Shown piece after piece: positions 1-7,271 of a stretch of 10,979 nucleotides of DNA. This DNA comes from CAYGZA01 sp964354135 (GTDB lineage Bacteria > Planctomycetota > Planctomycetia > Pirellulales > Thermoguttaceae): NCBI GenBank assembly GCA_964354135.1, contig CAYGZA010000233.1, forward strand, positions 1 through 10,979, in the 5' to 3' direction. The translations under genes were made by a program, and so were the position numbers. Under the pieces are notes generated by a model that made no database searches, was not told the DNA's origin, and was given only the letters and a program-made list of their open reading frames with translations. Each line of letters opens with the position of its first letter. The stretch's first letter is position 1.

Positions 1-357
1 AAGCGAAGCTTCCGCGTGACGCGACCTGACGCACGGCGTTTTTCCTCCGCGGAATTCAGGGATCGGGGGAAGAGGATAGCCACCAGGTCCCGGTTGCGGA
101 TGCCGTGAGAGCGCGGACTCGCCGCGGCTGATCGCCTGCAACAGGGACTGGTCTTCGGGGGACCAAGGTTGGAGGGCGCGGACACGCCCTCCCTTCCACT
201 GCGTCGGACGGCAGACCGGCGCCAGGAGGTCGGCCAGCGGCTGGTCCCGGAAGTCCGAGGGGTCGTTGATCGTTGTCTCCACCCGCAGCACGAGTCGATC
301 AAAACCACTCAAGACCCCGATGGTATTCTCTTCATACTTCCGGATAAAATGGTTCAT
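1..357 (-). pseudogene. Decayed member of a dispersed planctomycete protein family (internal deletion plus frameshift)
   Basis: Reading from ATG at 357 on the minus strand, the N-terminus MNHFIRKYEENTIGVLSGFD matches, from memory, the start of a multi-copy protein of about 400-500 residues common in Planctomycetota. After GFDRLVLR it passes directly to VETTINDPSDF, which in full-length relatives lies a few hundred residues downstream, so the middle is missing (junction near 281-292). It continues to ISRGESAL, then the frame breaks near 103-108: the expected C-terminal motif resumes in another frame as GIRNRDLVAILFP, then EEKRRASGRVTRKLR, and runs off the window edge. A purine-rich AAGAGGAC lies just before the ATG. 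The family has no function I can name; one might suspect a mobile-element or DNA-binding role from its dispersal, but that is not shown. It lies downstream of, and in the same direction as, the permease. Confidence 0.68.
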
Positions 358-444
358 GGCGTCCTCTTGGGGTGGAAGGTGTGGCAGCCAAACCACCTTC
401 ATACCTCAAGAGAGACGCCTCCACTACAGCCCCTTTGGGTTGCG

Positions 445-467
445 GCCGCGGGGAGTAGCCCCGCGGC
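445..467. repeat. Perfect GC-rich hairpin
   Basis: GCCGCGGGG at 445-453 and CCCCGCGGC at 459-467 form a perfect 9-bp stem around the loop AGTAG. It lies in the 192-bp spacer between the permease stop and the pseudogene start. There is no T-run on either side, so it is not a clear intrinsic terminator. It may be a small dispersed palindrome or an RNA-stabilising 3' structure. Confidence 0.6.
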
Positions 468-501
468 GGCGATGGGTTGTCCGACGGAAGTTGTCCGTGG
501 C

Positions 502-538
502 AGAGACTTCCGAAGCCTTGGAGACTTCGGAAGTCTCT
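502..538 (-). repeat. Palindromic repeat copy 1, just after the permease stop
   Basis: Arms at 502-517 and 523-538 are 16 bp long with one mismatched pair, separated by a 5-base loop. The core is GACTTCGGAAGTCTCT. It begins about 12 bases beyond the permease stop codon on the permease strand. A near-identical palindrome occurs at 8431-8467 (about 29 of 32 core bases match when both are read in the direction of the upstream gene). No T-tract follows, so a role as Rho-independent terminator is doubtful; a REP-like 3'-end element is more likely. Confidence 0.7.
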
Positions 539-549
539 TTGGTTGGCTA

Positions 550-2064
550 TCAAGTCTGTTGCTGTGCCGCCTGGGGCATTTCCAGGGTCTTGCTCTCCAG
601 GCCCGCCTTGGCCAGGACGACGTAGAGCACAAAGCCGACGAGCAAGGCCGAGACCGTTGGGGCCGGTACATTGCCCTTGAGGAACGGTATGAAATCGGCC
701 GCGCCGACGACGAACCCGACGGCCCAGGAAATCCATCCCGCCGGGTTGAATCCCGCCCGAGGTCCGGCCCACTTGCCGCCAGCGAGCAAGTAGTCAGCGA
801 TCATGGCCCCGCAGATCGGCCCGAAGCAGCACCCGATGATGATGAAGACGATCTTCACTTTCCCCGCCCACAAGGTGACGGCCAGCACGATCGACACCAA
901 CGTGCCCAGTCCGACCGACAGGAAGGGATTGACCTTCGGCATGGTCGTCTTGAAGCTGTTGGCGGCGATGAAGGCGGAGAAACACCCTCCGGGGAAGGCG
1001 GAAATCGCCAGCAGGATGAGGACTGCGTTGGCCAAAGCCGGGCTGAGGAAGCCGCCACCCTTCACGGGATCCCCTCTCATCAGGTCCAGGGGGTTGACGT
1101 TCCCTTGCAGGTGGGCCGGGACGTCCCCGGCACCGTACCTCCCGGCGACAATGAGGACGGCGATCCCACCGGCGAAAAGCGTCGCCAGCGCGATTCCGAC
1201 CAAACCGCCCCACTGTACGTCATCCTTGTTTCGGCTGTTCATCGCCAGATCGCTTCCCGCAGCCCCGGCAGTTGCGAAGAACCCCGCCACCACGTTGCAC
1301 AGCAGAACAATCACCGCCAATGCCGAAAGCGGTGCTTTCGGCTCAGCTTTCTTGGCCTCCGCGGCAACCGGTTTGGCGGCGTCACCTCCCCCTCCCGCAC
1401 CGGCTTTTTCCGCAGTCGCGGCCTTATCAGGGGCCTTGGCCGTCATGTCGGGCTTGAACTTGCCCAGCCCACCGATCGTGCTGACCAAGAGGATTAGCAG
1501 GACGGCTATGGGGATCAAGGGGAAGAAACTCGCCACCCGGGCAACGTACTGAATCCCCTTCAATCCTATGAAGGCAACCCCCACGGCGAACACGATGACG
1601 ATGAGGGCGTGGTACACATCGGGAGACGCCATCTGCAATTTGCCCTCGACTTCCGTCAGGTTCGTCCCTCCGAGGCACTTGTAGAGCAGTTCCGCGACAG
1701 AATAGGCGTTGACCCCAATCCAGCCGAACTGGAGAAGCCCCATAAGGAGGCCGGGCATGATCAGCCCGCCCATCGTCCCATAAGTGGACGTGCCCACGAC
1801 ATAGAGCGGCAGGCCGGTTTTCATGCCGAGAAGACCGGGTACGAGATAGAACAGGAAATGGCACACGAGGCCCGCCAGCAGCAATCCGAGGAGGGCGGGG
1901 AAAATGCCGGCGTCCAGAATGCCTCCGCCGGGGATTTCTTGCCAGAAGACGTACCAGAGCATCACCCCGGCATACGTCTGCGCCACGTTCTTGTACCACG
2001 CGGCCCGTTTGTCCAGCGGAACGGGCCGTGCCGCCGCCAGATAGTCCGGTAAGCTCGAAGCCAT
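550..2064 (-). CDS. NCS1-family permease (cytosine/purine/allantoin type)
   Basis: A 504-residue integral membrane protein of the nucleobase:cation symporter-1 family (CodB/Mhp1 type), expected to import a nucleobase or related compound across the cytoplasmic membrane with H+ or Na+. About 12 hydrophobic segments are visible. Family-like stretches include MKTGLPLYVVGTSTYG (81-96), LQFGWIGVNAYSVAELL (111-127), the SDLAMNSRNKDDVQWGGLVG segment (271-290) that replaces the ADxxR region of CodB-like proteins, and the late GPICGAMIADYLLAGG segment followed by FNPAGWISWAVG. Residues 202-245 are an unusual hydrophilic Ala/Lys/Glu/Gly insert between two membrane segments. The ATG at 2064 is preferred because AGGAG sits 6 bases upstream; an open extension to 2262 adds 66 residues with no family likeness. 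Substrate cannot be read from sequence. The gene is divergent from the glycosyltransferase. Confidence 0.87.
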   Translation of the reverse strand: MASSLPDYLAAARPVPLDKRAAWYKNVAQTYAGVMLWYVFWQEIPGGGILDAGIFPALLGLLLAGLVCHFLFYLVPGLLGMKTGLPLYVVGTSTYGTMGGLIMPGLLMGLLQFGWIGVNAYSVAELLYKCLGGTNLTEVEGKLQMASPDVYHALIVIVFAVGVAFIGLKGIQYVARVASFFPLIPIAVLLILLVSTIGGLGKFKPDMTAKAPDKAATAEKAGAGGGGDAAKPVAAEAKKAEPKAPLSALAVIVLLCNVVAGFFATAGAAGSDLAMNSRNKDDVQWGGLVGIALATLFAGGIAVLIVAGRYGAGDVPAHLQGNVNPLDLMRGDPVKGGGFLSPALANAVLILLAISAFPGGCFSAFIAANSFKTTMPKVNPFLSVGLGTLVSIVLAVTLWAGKVKIVFIIIGCCFGPICGAMIADYLLAGGKWAGPRAGFNPAGWISWAVGFVVGAADFIPFLKGNVPAPTVSALLVGFVLYVVLAKAGLESKTLEMPQAAQQQT

Positions 2065-2070
2065 AGGTCT

Positions 2071-2075
2071 CTCCT
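2071..2075 (-). promoter_or_regulatory. Shine-Dalgarno site of the permease
   Basis: On the minus strand AGGAG precedes ATG (2064-2062) by 6 bases. This fixes the start at 2064 rather than at ATG codons further upstream. Confidence 0.7.
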
Positions 2076-2303
2076 GCTTCCACGACGTGCTAGTGCGTTT
2101 GTGACTCCCACCGCCGATGAGCATGCCGCACTGCCCCAGGCCGGCCAGAATACGGCCCATGCTAGCATTGCTGCCATCGTATTGAGCTTGCAGTATACCG
2201 GGTCCGCCGCCGAAGTCCACCAGCATGGCGCTCATTGCCGGAGGCGAAGAAACGGCCTTCACACCGGCCCTCTCTCAGAACGTGTTCAGAACGGGCTTTC
2301 GGT

Positions 2304-2426
2304 TATCAGCTTTCAGCAATCAGCCGGAGACAGACGCCCTGGCAGGTTGGGTGAGATTATCCATAACTCGTTCCGCGGAAGACCATTGCGACCTGAAAGC
2401 TGATGGCTGACTGCTGAAAGCCGACT
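2304..2426. repeat. Two opposed arms of heptamer repeats around a 67-bp spacer
   Basis: The left arm, 2304-2324, is three 7-base units ending TCAGC (TATCAGC, TTTCAGC, AATCAGC). The right arm, 2392-2426, is five units of the complementary type (CCTGAAA, GCTGATG, GCTGACT, GCTGAAA, GCCGACT). The arms therefore form an imperfect inverted repeat around 2325-2391. The unit and the opposed arrangement are the same as in the tract upstream of the AOR gene, so both loci belong to one repeat family. Confidence 0.75.
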
Positions 2427-2503
2427 CGTCCAGCACCCGGACTGTGCCTTCTCAAACAGCATCTCAAAGGGAGCAGGAGCCGCGGGAAATTACCCATTTT
2501 GGC

Positions 2504-2533
2504 TTGACCCTTCCGGCCTGCCCGAAGTAGCAT
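2504..2533 (+). promoter_or_regulatory. Weak sigma70-like promoter candidate for the glycosyltransferase
   Basis: TTGACC at 2504-2509 (5 of 6 to the -35 consensus) and TAGCAT at 2528-2533 (4 of 6 to the -10) are 18 bases apart, about 85 bases before the preferred ATG. In a GC-rich genome this can arise by chance. Confidence 0.28.
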
Positions 2534-2618
2534 ATCCCGCCCATTTTGTCGAGTGTCCCGGCCGGCGGCGGTGCCCTCCGACTCCCCGCCGGCCAGCGGC
2601 TCCCGTACCGACCGACCC

Positions 2619-3980
2619 ATGAGATTCCCCACCGGGAAGTTTCTTGCCGTTGTCCTGATTGCGGCCTTCGCCGCGCGGCTGGCCGCCGGCTGGTGGTGGC
2701 AGGCCCGGCTCGATCGGAGCCATCGCGGGCCCTTCGGTTTTGGCGACAGCGACGGCTACTGGACCCTGGCGCGGGCGATTGCGCGGGGCGAGCCGTACAA
2801 GTACGGCGCGGAGGGATTCCGCGTTTTCCGCACGCCGGGTTACCCGATCTTGTTGGCCCCGATCTTCTTGCTTGCCGGCGATGAGCCCTCGGTGATGTGG
2901 GGCAGGGCGCTTAGCGCCTTGCTGGATACGCTGACGGCCGCGGGCGTGGGCTGGCTGGCGTGGCGGTTGTTCGACCGCCGGACGGGAGCCTTGGCGACCG
3001 TCTTGGCAGCGTTCTTCCCCGGATCGATCGCCGTGGGGATGTTGGTCTTGAGCGAGGCCCCCTTCTGCCCCTTGATGATCCTGAACCTGGGGCTTTGGAT
3101 GGCGGCGTGGAAGGCCGCGTCGCGATCGCGCGGGACATGGCTGGCGATTGCCGCCGGGTTGGCGGCCGGGGCGGCCACGCTCGTGCGGCCCAGTTGGCTC
3201 CTGTTCACGCCGTTTGCCGTGGCCGTCGGTCTTGTGTTCGGCAAGCCGCGGCTGCGACACCTCGGGCTCGGCGCAGCGATGGCGGCAGGATTGATCGCCG
3301 CGATGGTCCCCTGGTGGGTCCGCAACGCCCGGGTCACCGGTCGCTTCGTGCCGACCTCGCTTCAGGTCGGAGCCAACCTGTACGACGGGTGGAACCCCGG
3401 GTCCACCGGCGCCGGCGACTGGGAAATCATCGAGCGTTTTCGCGCGGATCTGAAGAAACGGGCCGTGGCCGGCCGCTTTGGCGAGCCTCCCGGCGTCGAT
3501 TGGGAGTATTGGCTCGACCGGCGGCACGCGGCGGAGGCGATCGCCGGGGCGCGGGCCCATCCCGGCCGGGTCTTAGAACTCGCGGCCTCCAAGCTGGTCC
3601 GGATGTGGGACGTTTTCCCTCACGAGCCATCGTTCTCGGCGTGGCCCGTTCGGCTCGGCGTCGCCGGGACGTACGTACCGGTCATGGTGCTGGCGATCTG
3701 GGGAGCGGCAAGGACGCTGCGCCGGGGCTGGCCCTACGTGTTGTGCTGGCTGCCCGCGGCGTATTTCACCCTCCTGCACATGGTCTTCGACAGCTCGATC
3801 CGCTACCGGCAGCCCGCGATGCTCCTGCTGATGGTCCTGGCCGCCGGGGTGGTGGAGGGTATGGGGGCGAGGTGCGATAGACGAGGGGCGAGAGATGAGG
3901 GACGAGAGATGAGGAATGAGGGGCGAGAGACGAGTGAGGCGCCGATCACGAAGGGTAGCTTCCCATCTTCAAGGGCCTGA
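2619..3980 (+). CDS. GT-C membrane glycosyltransferase (GT39/PMT-2 like)
   Basis: A polytopic membrane protein of about 453 residues resembling the ArnT/PMT-type glycosyltransferases, which move a sugar from a polyprenyl-phosphate donor to an acceptor at the outer face of the cytoplasmic membrane. After the first membrane helix (residues 7-25) comes a loop with the acidic DSD motif (D43, D45) and Y47, then RTPGYP (71-76), the usual arrangement in this superfamily. Eight to ten further hydrophobic segments follow, with VPWWVRNARVTG midway and SSIRYRQPAMLLLM near the end. ATG 2619 is chosen because the membrane helix begins right after it; GTG at 2553 would add 22 Pro/Ser-rich residues. Neither has a good Shine-Dalgarno site. 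The last 40 or so residues are Arg/Glu/Gly-rich, encoded by a heptamer repeat, and are probably not part of the fold. The next gene starts at once downstream. Donor and acceptor are unknown. Confidence 0.82.
   Translation: MRFPTGKFLAVVLIAAFAARLAAGWWWQARLDRSHRGPFGFGDSDGYWTLARAIARGEPYKYGAEGFRVFRTPGYPILLAPIFLLAGDEPSVMWGRALSALLDTLTAAGVGWLAWRLFDRRTGALATVLAAFFPGSIAVGMLVLSEAPFCPLMILNLGLWMAAWKAASRSRGTWLAIAAGLAAGAATLVRPSWLLFTPFAVAVGLVFGKPRLRHLGLGAAMAAGLIAAMVPWWVRNARVTGRFVPTSLQVGANLYDGWNPGSTGAGDWEIIERFRADLKKRAVAGRFGEPPGVDWEYWLDRRHAAEAIAGARAHPGRVLELAASKLVRMWDVFPHEPSFSAWPVRLGVAGTYVPVMVLAIWGAARTLRRGWPYVLCWLPAAYFTLLHMVFDSSIRYRQPAMLLLMVLAAGVVEGMGARCDRRGARDEGREMRNEGRETSEAPITKGSFPSSRA
3867..3936 (+). repeat. 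Ten-unit heptamer tract (RYGAGRG type) inside the glycosyltransferase C-terminus
   Basis: Ten consecutive 7-base units fill 3867-3936 exactly: GCGAGGT, GCGATAG, ACGAGGG, GCGAGAG, ATGAGGG, ACGAGAG, ATGAGGA, ATGAGGG, GCGAGAG, ACGAGTG. Because 7 is not a multiple of 3, every unit is read in a new phase, giving an Arg/Glu/Gly-rich tail to the protein. The consensus differs from the GCTGANN heptamers elsewhere in the window but the period is the same. Confidence 0.8.
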
Positions 3981-4000
3981 TCAACTTCTGCTGGTTTCTC

Positions 4001-7000
4001 TTGAAGTGCAGCCTATTGGCCGGGCTGGTCGCGGGGGCTGTTTTCGTCTTCCATCTCTACCGCGGGGTGGACGAGACGATCCGCCGCCGCGTCGAGTCCA
4101 CCCTCGCGCAGCACTACGCCCACCTCAAAGTGACGGTCCGCACGGCCGAGCTGGTCCAAGGCAAGGGGATCGTGGTTCGCGGCCTGCGAATTGCCGAGCC
4201 GGAAACCGAGGGGCTCGAGGGCGAGCTGCTGCACGTGGAGGAAATGTTCCTCACCTGCCGGACCGAATTGGAGGAGTTGCTCAAAGGGGAACCCGAGGTG
4301 ACGCACGTGGTCCTTCGCCGGCCGACCCTGCGCGTCCGGCGGCGGGAAGACGGCACCTGGAGCGCCGCCAGACTGATGCCGCTGCCTCAGCGCCAGTGCA
4401 GGTCCCCGGAGATACGAATCGACAACGGCACGATCGAGATCGCCGACACCTCCTCCCCCGCGATGACCCTGCGGGACTTGAATCTCGCGCTGGCCGCTCC
4501 GGCGGAGCCCGACCAGGCGGGAGACGGCCCGCGGATGCGCAAGTTCTCCGGACGATTCGTCGCCGACATGGTCCGGCAGGTGGAGGTATCGGGCCTGCTC
4601 GACCCCTGCCGCCCGCAGTGGACGATGAGCGGATCGGTGGAGGGCCTGGAACTCTCGCCCGAGCTGCGCGAGATGCTGCCGGCGGAGTGGGGGGCGAAGT
4701 TAGCGGCCTTGGGCTCTCTTCGCGGGCAAGGGAAGCTCCGCTTTCAGGCCGGCTACGATCCGGAGGCGGCCTCCCCTTACCGGTTTGATCTCTCCGGGAG
4801 CCTGGTGCGGGCGCGGCTGGACGATCCCCGCTTGCCGCACTCCCTGACCGACATCCGCGCCACGTTCAGCCTGACCAACGACGGTTTTGCGGTCCAAGAC
4901 CTCTTCGCCCGCAGCGGCCAATCGACGCTCCAGGCGTCCTGTTCCGGCCAGGGGCTGGACGGGCAAAGCCCGCTGCGTCTGAAGGCCGAGATCCGCGACC
5001 TGGATCTGGACCCGAAATACGCGGAACTCCTTCCAACGGCCCTCCAGGACCAGTGGCACAAGTACCTCCCGGCAGGGCACGTCGACGCCGACGTGGAACT
5101 CGTCTACGACGGCGCCCGCTGGCAGCCGGACATATCGGTCCGCTGTCTGGGCGTCTCGTTCTCCTACGAAAAGCTCCCCTATCGCCTGGAACAGAGCCAG
5201 GGAACGGTCGAGCTCAAGGGCGACGTCTTAACGGCAAACGTGACGGGCTACAGCGCGAGCCGGCCCGTGCGGGTCGAGGTCGAGGTCACACAGCCGTTTT
5301 CGGGTCCCTGCGGCTGGGTGGAAGCCCGCGGGGACAACCTCCCGTTGGATGAGAAGCTCATGGCCGCGCTTGCGAAGAAGACCCGGGCCGTGGTCCGCTC
5401 GTTCAACCCCCACGGAACGATCAACGTCTTCGGCCGCACGTGGCGGAAGAGCCCCGACGAGCCTTGGCACCGCCATTTGGTCGTCGGCCTGAACCGCTGC
5501 GCGGTCCGTTACGAGAGATTTCCGTACCCGATCGGCAACGTCTGCGGCACGCTGGAGATGCTCGACGATCGCTGGACCTTCCGCGAGCTGTCGGGCACCA
5601 ACGACACCGGCCTGATGACCTGCGAAGGCACCCTGTACCCGACCGCCGAAGGCCCGCAATGGTCGCTGCGTCTGACCGGGACCAATGTCCCGATGGAAGA
5701 AGAGCTCCGCGACGCGATGTCCCCCGGCATGCAGCAGGCATGGAACGACTTCAAGCCCCAGGGAACCGTGGACCTGGAAGAGGCCCGAATCGCCAACGTC
5801 CCCGGAACGGAGAGACTCGACGTGGAGCTCCGCGTGAGGCCGCGGCGCGAGAGCACGTCGATCGAGCCGGTCCACTTCCCCTACCGGTTGGAAAAGCTTC
5901 AAGGGCTGCTCGTCTACCGGAACGGACAAGTGACGCTCGAGGGGTTTCGCGGGGAGCACGGCAACGCCCGGCTGTCGACCACGGGCCAAGGCGCCTTCCT
6001 GCCCGACGGGAGCTGGCAGTTCCAGTTCGACGGCTTGACCGTCGATCGGCTGCGGATCGACCGGGAGCTGACGCAAGCCCTTCCCGGCCGCCTGAAGAAG
6101 GCGGTCGCGGAGCTCAACCCGAGCGGGCCGATCTACCTTCGCGGCGGCAAGGGCGGGCTGATCCTGGCCCGCGGCGGGAACCTCGACGACCCGATCACTT
6201 CGCAATGGGACCTCCAGATCGGTTTCGATCAGACGAGCATCGACTTCGGCCTCAAGGTCCAGAACGTGTACGGCACGCTCCAATTGGCCGGCGGGCACGA
6301 CGGCCGCCGCTTCGTCTCCCGCGGCGAGCTGAACGTGGAATCGGCCACGTACAGGGACTTCCAGTTTACGCGGATCACGGGGCCGATCTGGATGGACGAT
6401 GAGCAACTGCTCTTTGGGGCCTGGGTGGATCGCCCGCCGCCGGGCCGGTCCGCCGCACGGCCCTCGGAGCGCAGCCAGGCGGCCCGGCCGCTTGCCGCGC
6501 AGCTATTCGGCGGCACGGTTCTGGCGGATGGCTGGGTGGCGTTCGGAGCCACGCCCCATTACCAGGTCCACGCCACGCTCTCCCAGGCCGACATGGCGCG
6601 GCTGGCCCAGGAAGCCCTCCCCGGCCCCCAGACCCTCCGCGGCAAGCTCCACGGCGAGGTGGAGCTGCGAGGCACCGGCCGGAGCCTCAACCTTCTCGGG
6701 GGGCACGGCAACGTCCAAATCCGCGACGCCGATCTCTACGAGCTGCCGCTGATGATCGCCCTGCTGAAAATCGCCAGCATCCGCCAGCCCGATCGCTCCG
6801 CGTTCAGCACCAGCGACGTCGATTTCCGCATCGAGGGCAACCACATCTACCTCGACCGCATCCAGTTCAGCGGCGACGCGATCAGCCTGGTCGGCAACGG
6901 CGAGATGAACTTCCAGTCCGAACTCCGCCTCCGGCTCCACGCAATGATGGGCCGCGGCAACCTGAACTTGCCCGTCTTGCGGGAAGTGCTGGGCGGGGCG

Positions 7001-7195
7001 AGCCAACAGATTCTGCTCGTCCACGTCGGCGGGACGCTCCAAAACCCTGAAACCACCAGGCAGCCGTTCCCCGGCGTGAATCGGGCCCTACAGCAAATCC
7101 AGGCCGACTGGCAGAACGGCCCCGGCGCGGCGGCCCGGTCCGAGTCCGGGTCGTGGCCCGGCAATGTCCTGCGGAAACTCCCCAAGCAGCTCTAG
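4001..7195 (+). CDS. AsmA/TamB-like repeat protein (envelope, inner-membrane anchored)
   Basis: About 1064 residues. An N-terminal membrane helix (about 3-18) is followed by a long beta-rich region ending in an AsmA-type C-terminal domain (about 860-1040) with LRGKLHGEVELRGTG, the core VDFRIEGNHIYLDRIQFSGD, then ISLVGNGEMNF. AsmA-like proteins span the periplasm and are linked to lipid transport and outer-membrane homeostasis. Five internal repeats of about 115 residues are visible: an L-x-P-x-G-type motif recurs with its Gly at 244, 359, 472, 588 and 709, each followed by a strand motif such as EKLPYRLEQSQGTVEL or ERFPYPIGNVCGTLEM. The start is uncertain. TTG 4001 is the first usual start codon after the in-frame stop at 3956, but the hydrophobic residues directly upstream (GLINFCWFLL) look like part of the same helix; CTG at 3977, overlapping the previous gene's TGA as CTGA, is an alternative. 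No clear ribosome binding site supports either. Confidence 0.85.
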   Translation: MKCSLLAGLVAGAVFVFHLYRGVDETIRRRVESTLAQHYAHLKVTVRTAELVQGKGIVVRGLRIAEPETEGLEGELLHVEEMFLTCRTELEELLKGEPEVTHVVLRRPTLRVRRREDGTWSAARLMPLPQRQCRSPEIRIDNGTIEIADTSSPAMTLRDLNLALAAPAEPDQAGDGPRMRKFSGRFVADMVRQVEVSGLLDPCRPQWTMSGSVEGLELSPELREMLPAEWGAKLAALGSLRGQGKLRFQAGYDPEAASPYRFDLSGSLVRARLDDPRLPHSLTDIRATFSLTNDGFAVQDLFARSGQSTLQASCSGQGLDGQSPLRLKAEIRDLDLDPKYAELLPTALQDQWHKYLPAGHVDADVELVYDGARWQPDISVRCLGVSFSYEKLPYRLEQSQGTVELKGDVLTANVTGYSASRPVRVEVEVTQPFSGPCGWVEARGDNLPLDEKLMAALAKKTRAVVRSFNPHGTINVFGRTWRKSPDEPWHRHLVVGLNRCAVRYERFPYPIGNVCGTLEMLDDRWTFRELSGTNDTGLMTCEGTLYPTAEGPQWSLRLTGTNVPMEEELRDAMSPGMQQAWNDFKPQGTVDLEEARIANVPGTERLDVELRVRPRRESTSIEPVHFPYRLEKLQGLLVYRNGQVTLEGFRGEHGNARLSTTGQGAFLPDGSWQFQFDGLTVDRLRIDRELTQALPGRLKKAVAELNPSGPIYLRGGKGGLILARGGNLDDPITSQWDLQIGFDQTSIDFGLKVQNVYGTLQLAGGHDGRRFVSRGELNVESATYRDFQFTRITGPIWMDDEQLLFGAWVDRPPPGRSAARPSERSQAARPLAAQLFGGTVLADGWVAFGATPHYQVHATLSQADMARLAQEALPGPQTLRGKLHGEVELRGTGRSLNLLGGHGNVQIRDADLYELPLMIALLKIASIRQPDRSAFSTSDVDFRIEGNHIYLDRIQFSGDAISLVGNGEMNFQSELRLRLHAMMGRGNLNLPVLREVLGGASQQILLVHVGGTLQNPETTRQPFPGVNRALQQIQADWQNGPGAAARSESGSWPGNVLRKLPKQL

Positions 7196-7234
7196 AGCCG
7201 CCCGACGACGCCGAACGTGAACTATGATTAGTAG

Positions 7235-7253
7235 GGCAGGCGTCTCGCCTGCC
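7235..7253. repeat. Small palindrome downstream of the AsmA-like gene
   Basis: GGCAGGCG (7235-7242) and CGCCTGCC (7246-7253) form an 8-bp stem around TCT, about 40 bases after the AsmA-like stop. The motif GTAGGGCAGGCGTCTCGCC is of a type I recall as dispersed in planctomycete and related genomes. No T-run follows, so termination is uncertain. Confidence 0.55.
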
Positions 7254-7271
7254 AGGAGTAGTTATTCGTCG

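Larger units (their letters stand above)
2065..2618. other. Intergenic region between divergent permease and glycosyltransferase genes
   Basis: About 550 bases without a convincing gene. The half next to the permease (2065-2280) should hold its promoter, but I see no strong -35/-10 pair. The centre holds the heptamer repeat arms at 2304-2426. The half next to the glycosyltransferase has one weak sigma70-like candidate (2504-2533) and a 9-bp direct repeat CCCATTTTG at 2493-2501 and 2540-2548, which may be chance. Short open frames here show no recognisable protein. Confidence 0.6.

Noticed and set aside
445..538. Rho-independent terminators after the permease
   Set aside because: The hairpins are strong, but neither is followed by a T-run on the transcribed strand, so I list them as palindromic repeats instead.
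169..1497. A 442-codon open frame on the plus strand
   Set aside because: It lies antisense to the permease, is rich in Arg/Gly/Asp/Gln without motifs, and results from the GC-rich codon bias of the real gene.
1962..2177. A small minus-strand open frame with a hydrophobic start (MAAMLAWAVFWPAWG)
   Set aside because: It resembles a signal-like peptide but overlaps the first third of a hundred codons of the permease in another frame, has no good ribosome site and turns Arg/Trp-rich.
2065..2262. N-terminal extension of the permease to ATG 2262
   Set aside because: The 66 extra residues have no NCS1 likeness and the Shine-Dalgarno sequence points to ATG 2064.
2493..2548. Direct repeat CCCATTTTG as an operator pair
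   Set aside because: Only 9 bases, 47 apart, not palindromic and with no regulator nearby; may be chance.
2490..3560. A 356-codon minus-strand open frame
   Set aside because: Antisense to the glycosyltransferase, with Arg/Gly/Pro-rich composition typical of a shadow frame.
5228..6406. A 392-codon minus-strand open frame
   Set aside because: Antisense to the AsmA-like gene and without motifs; the plus frame shows regular internal repeats.
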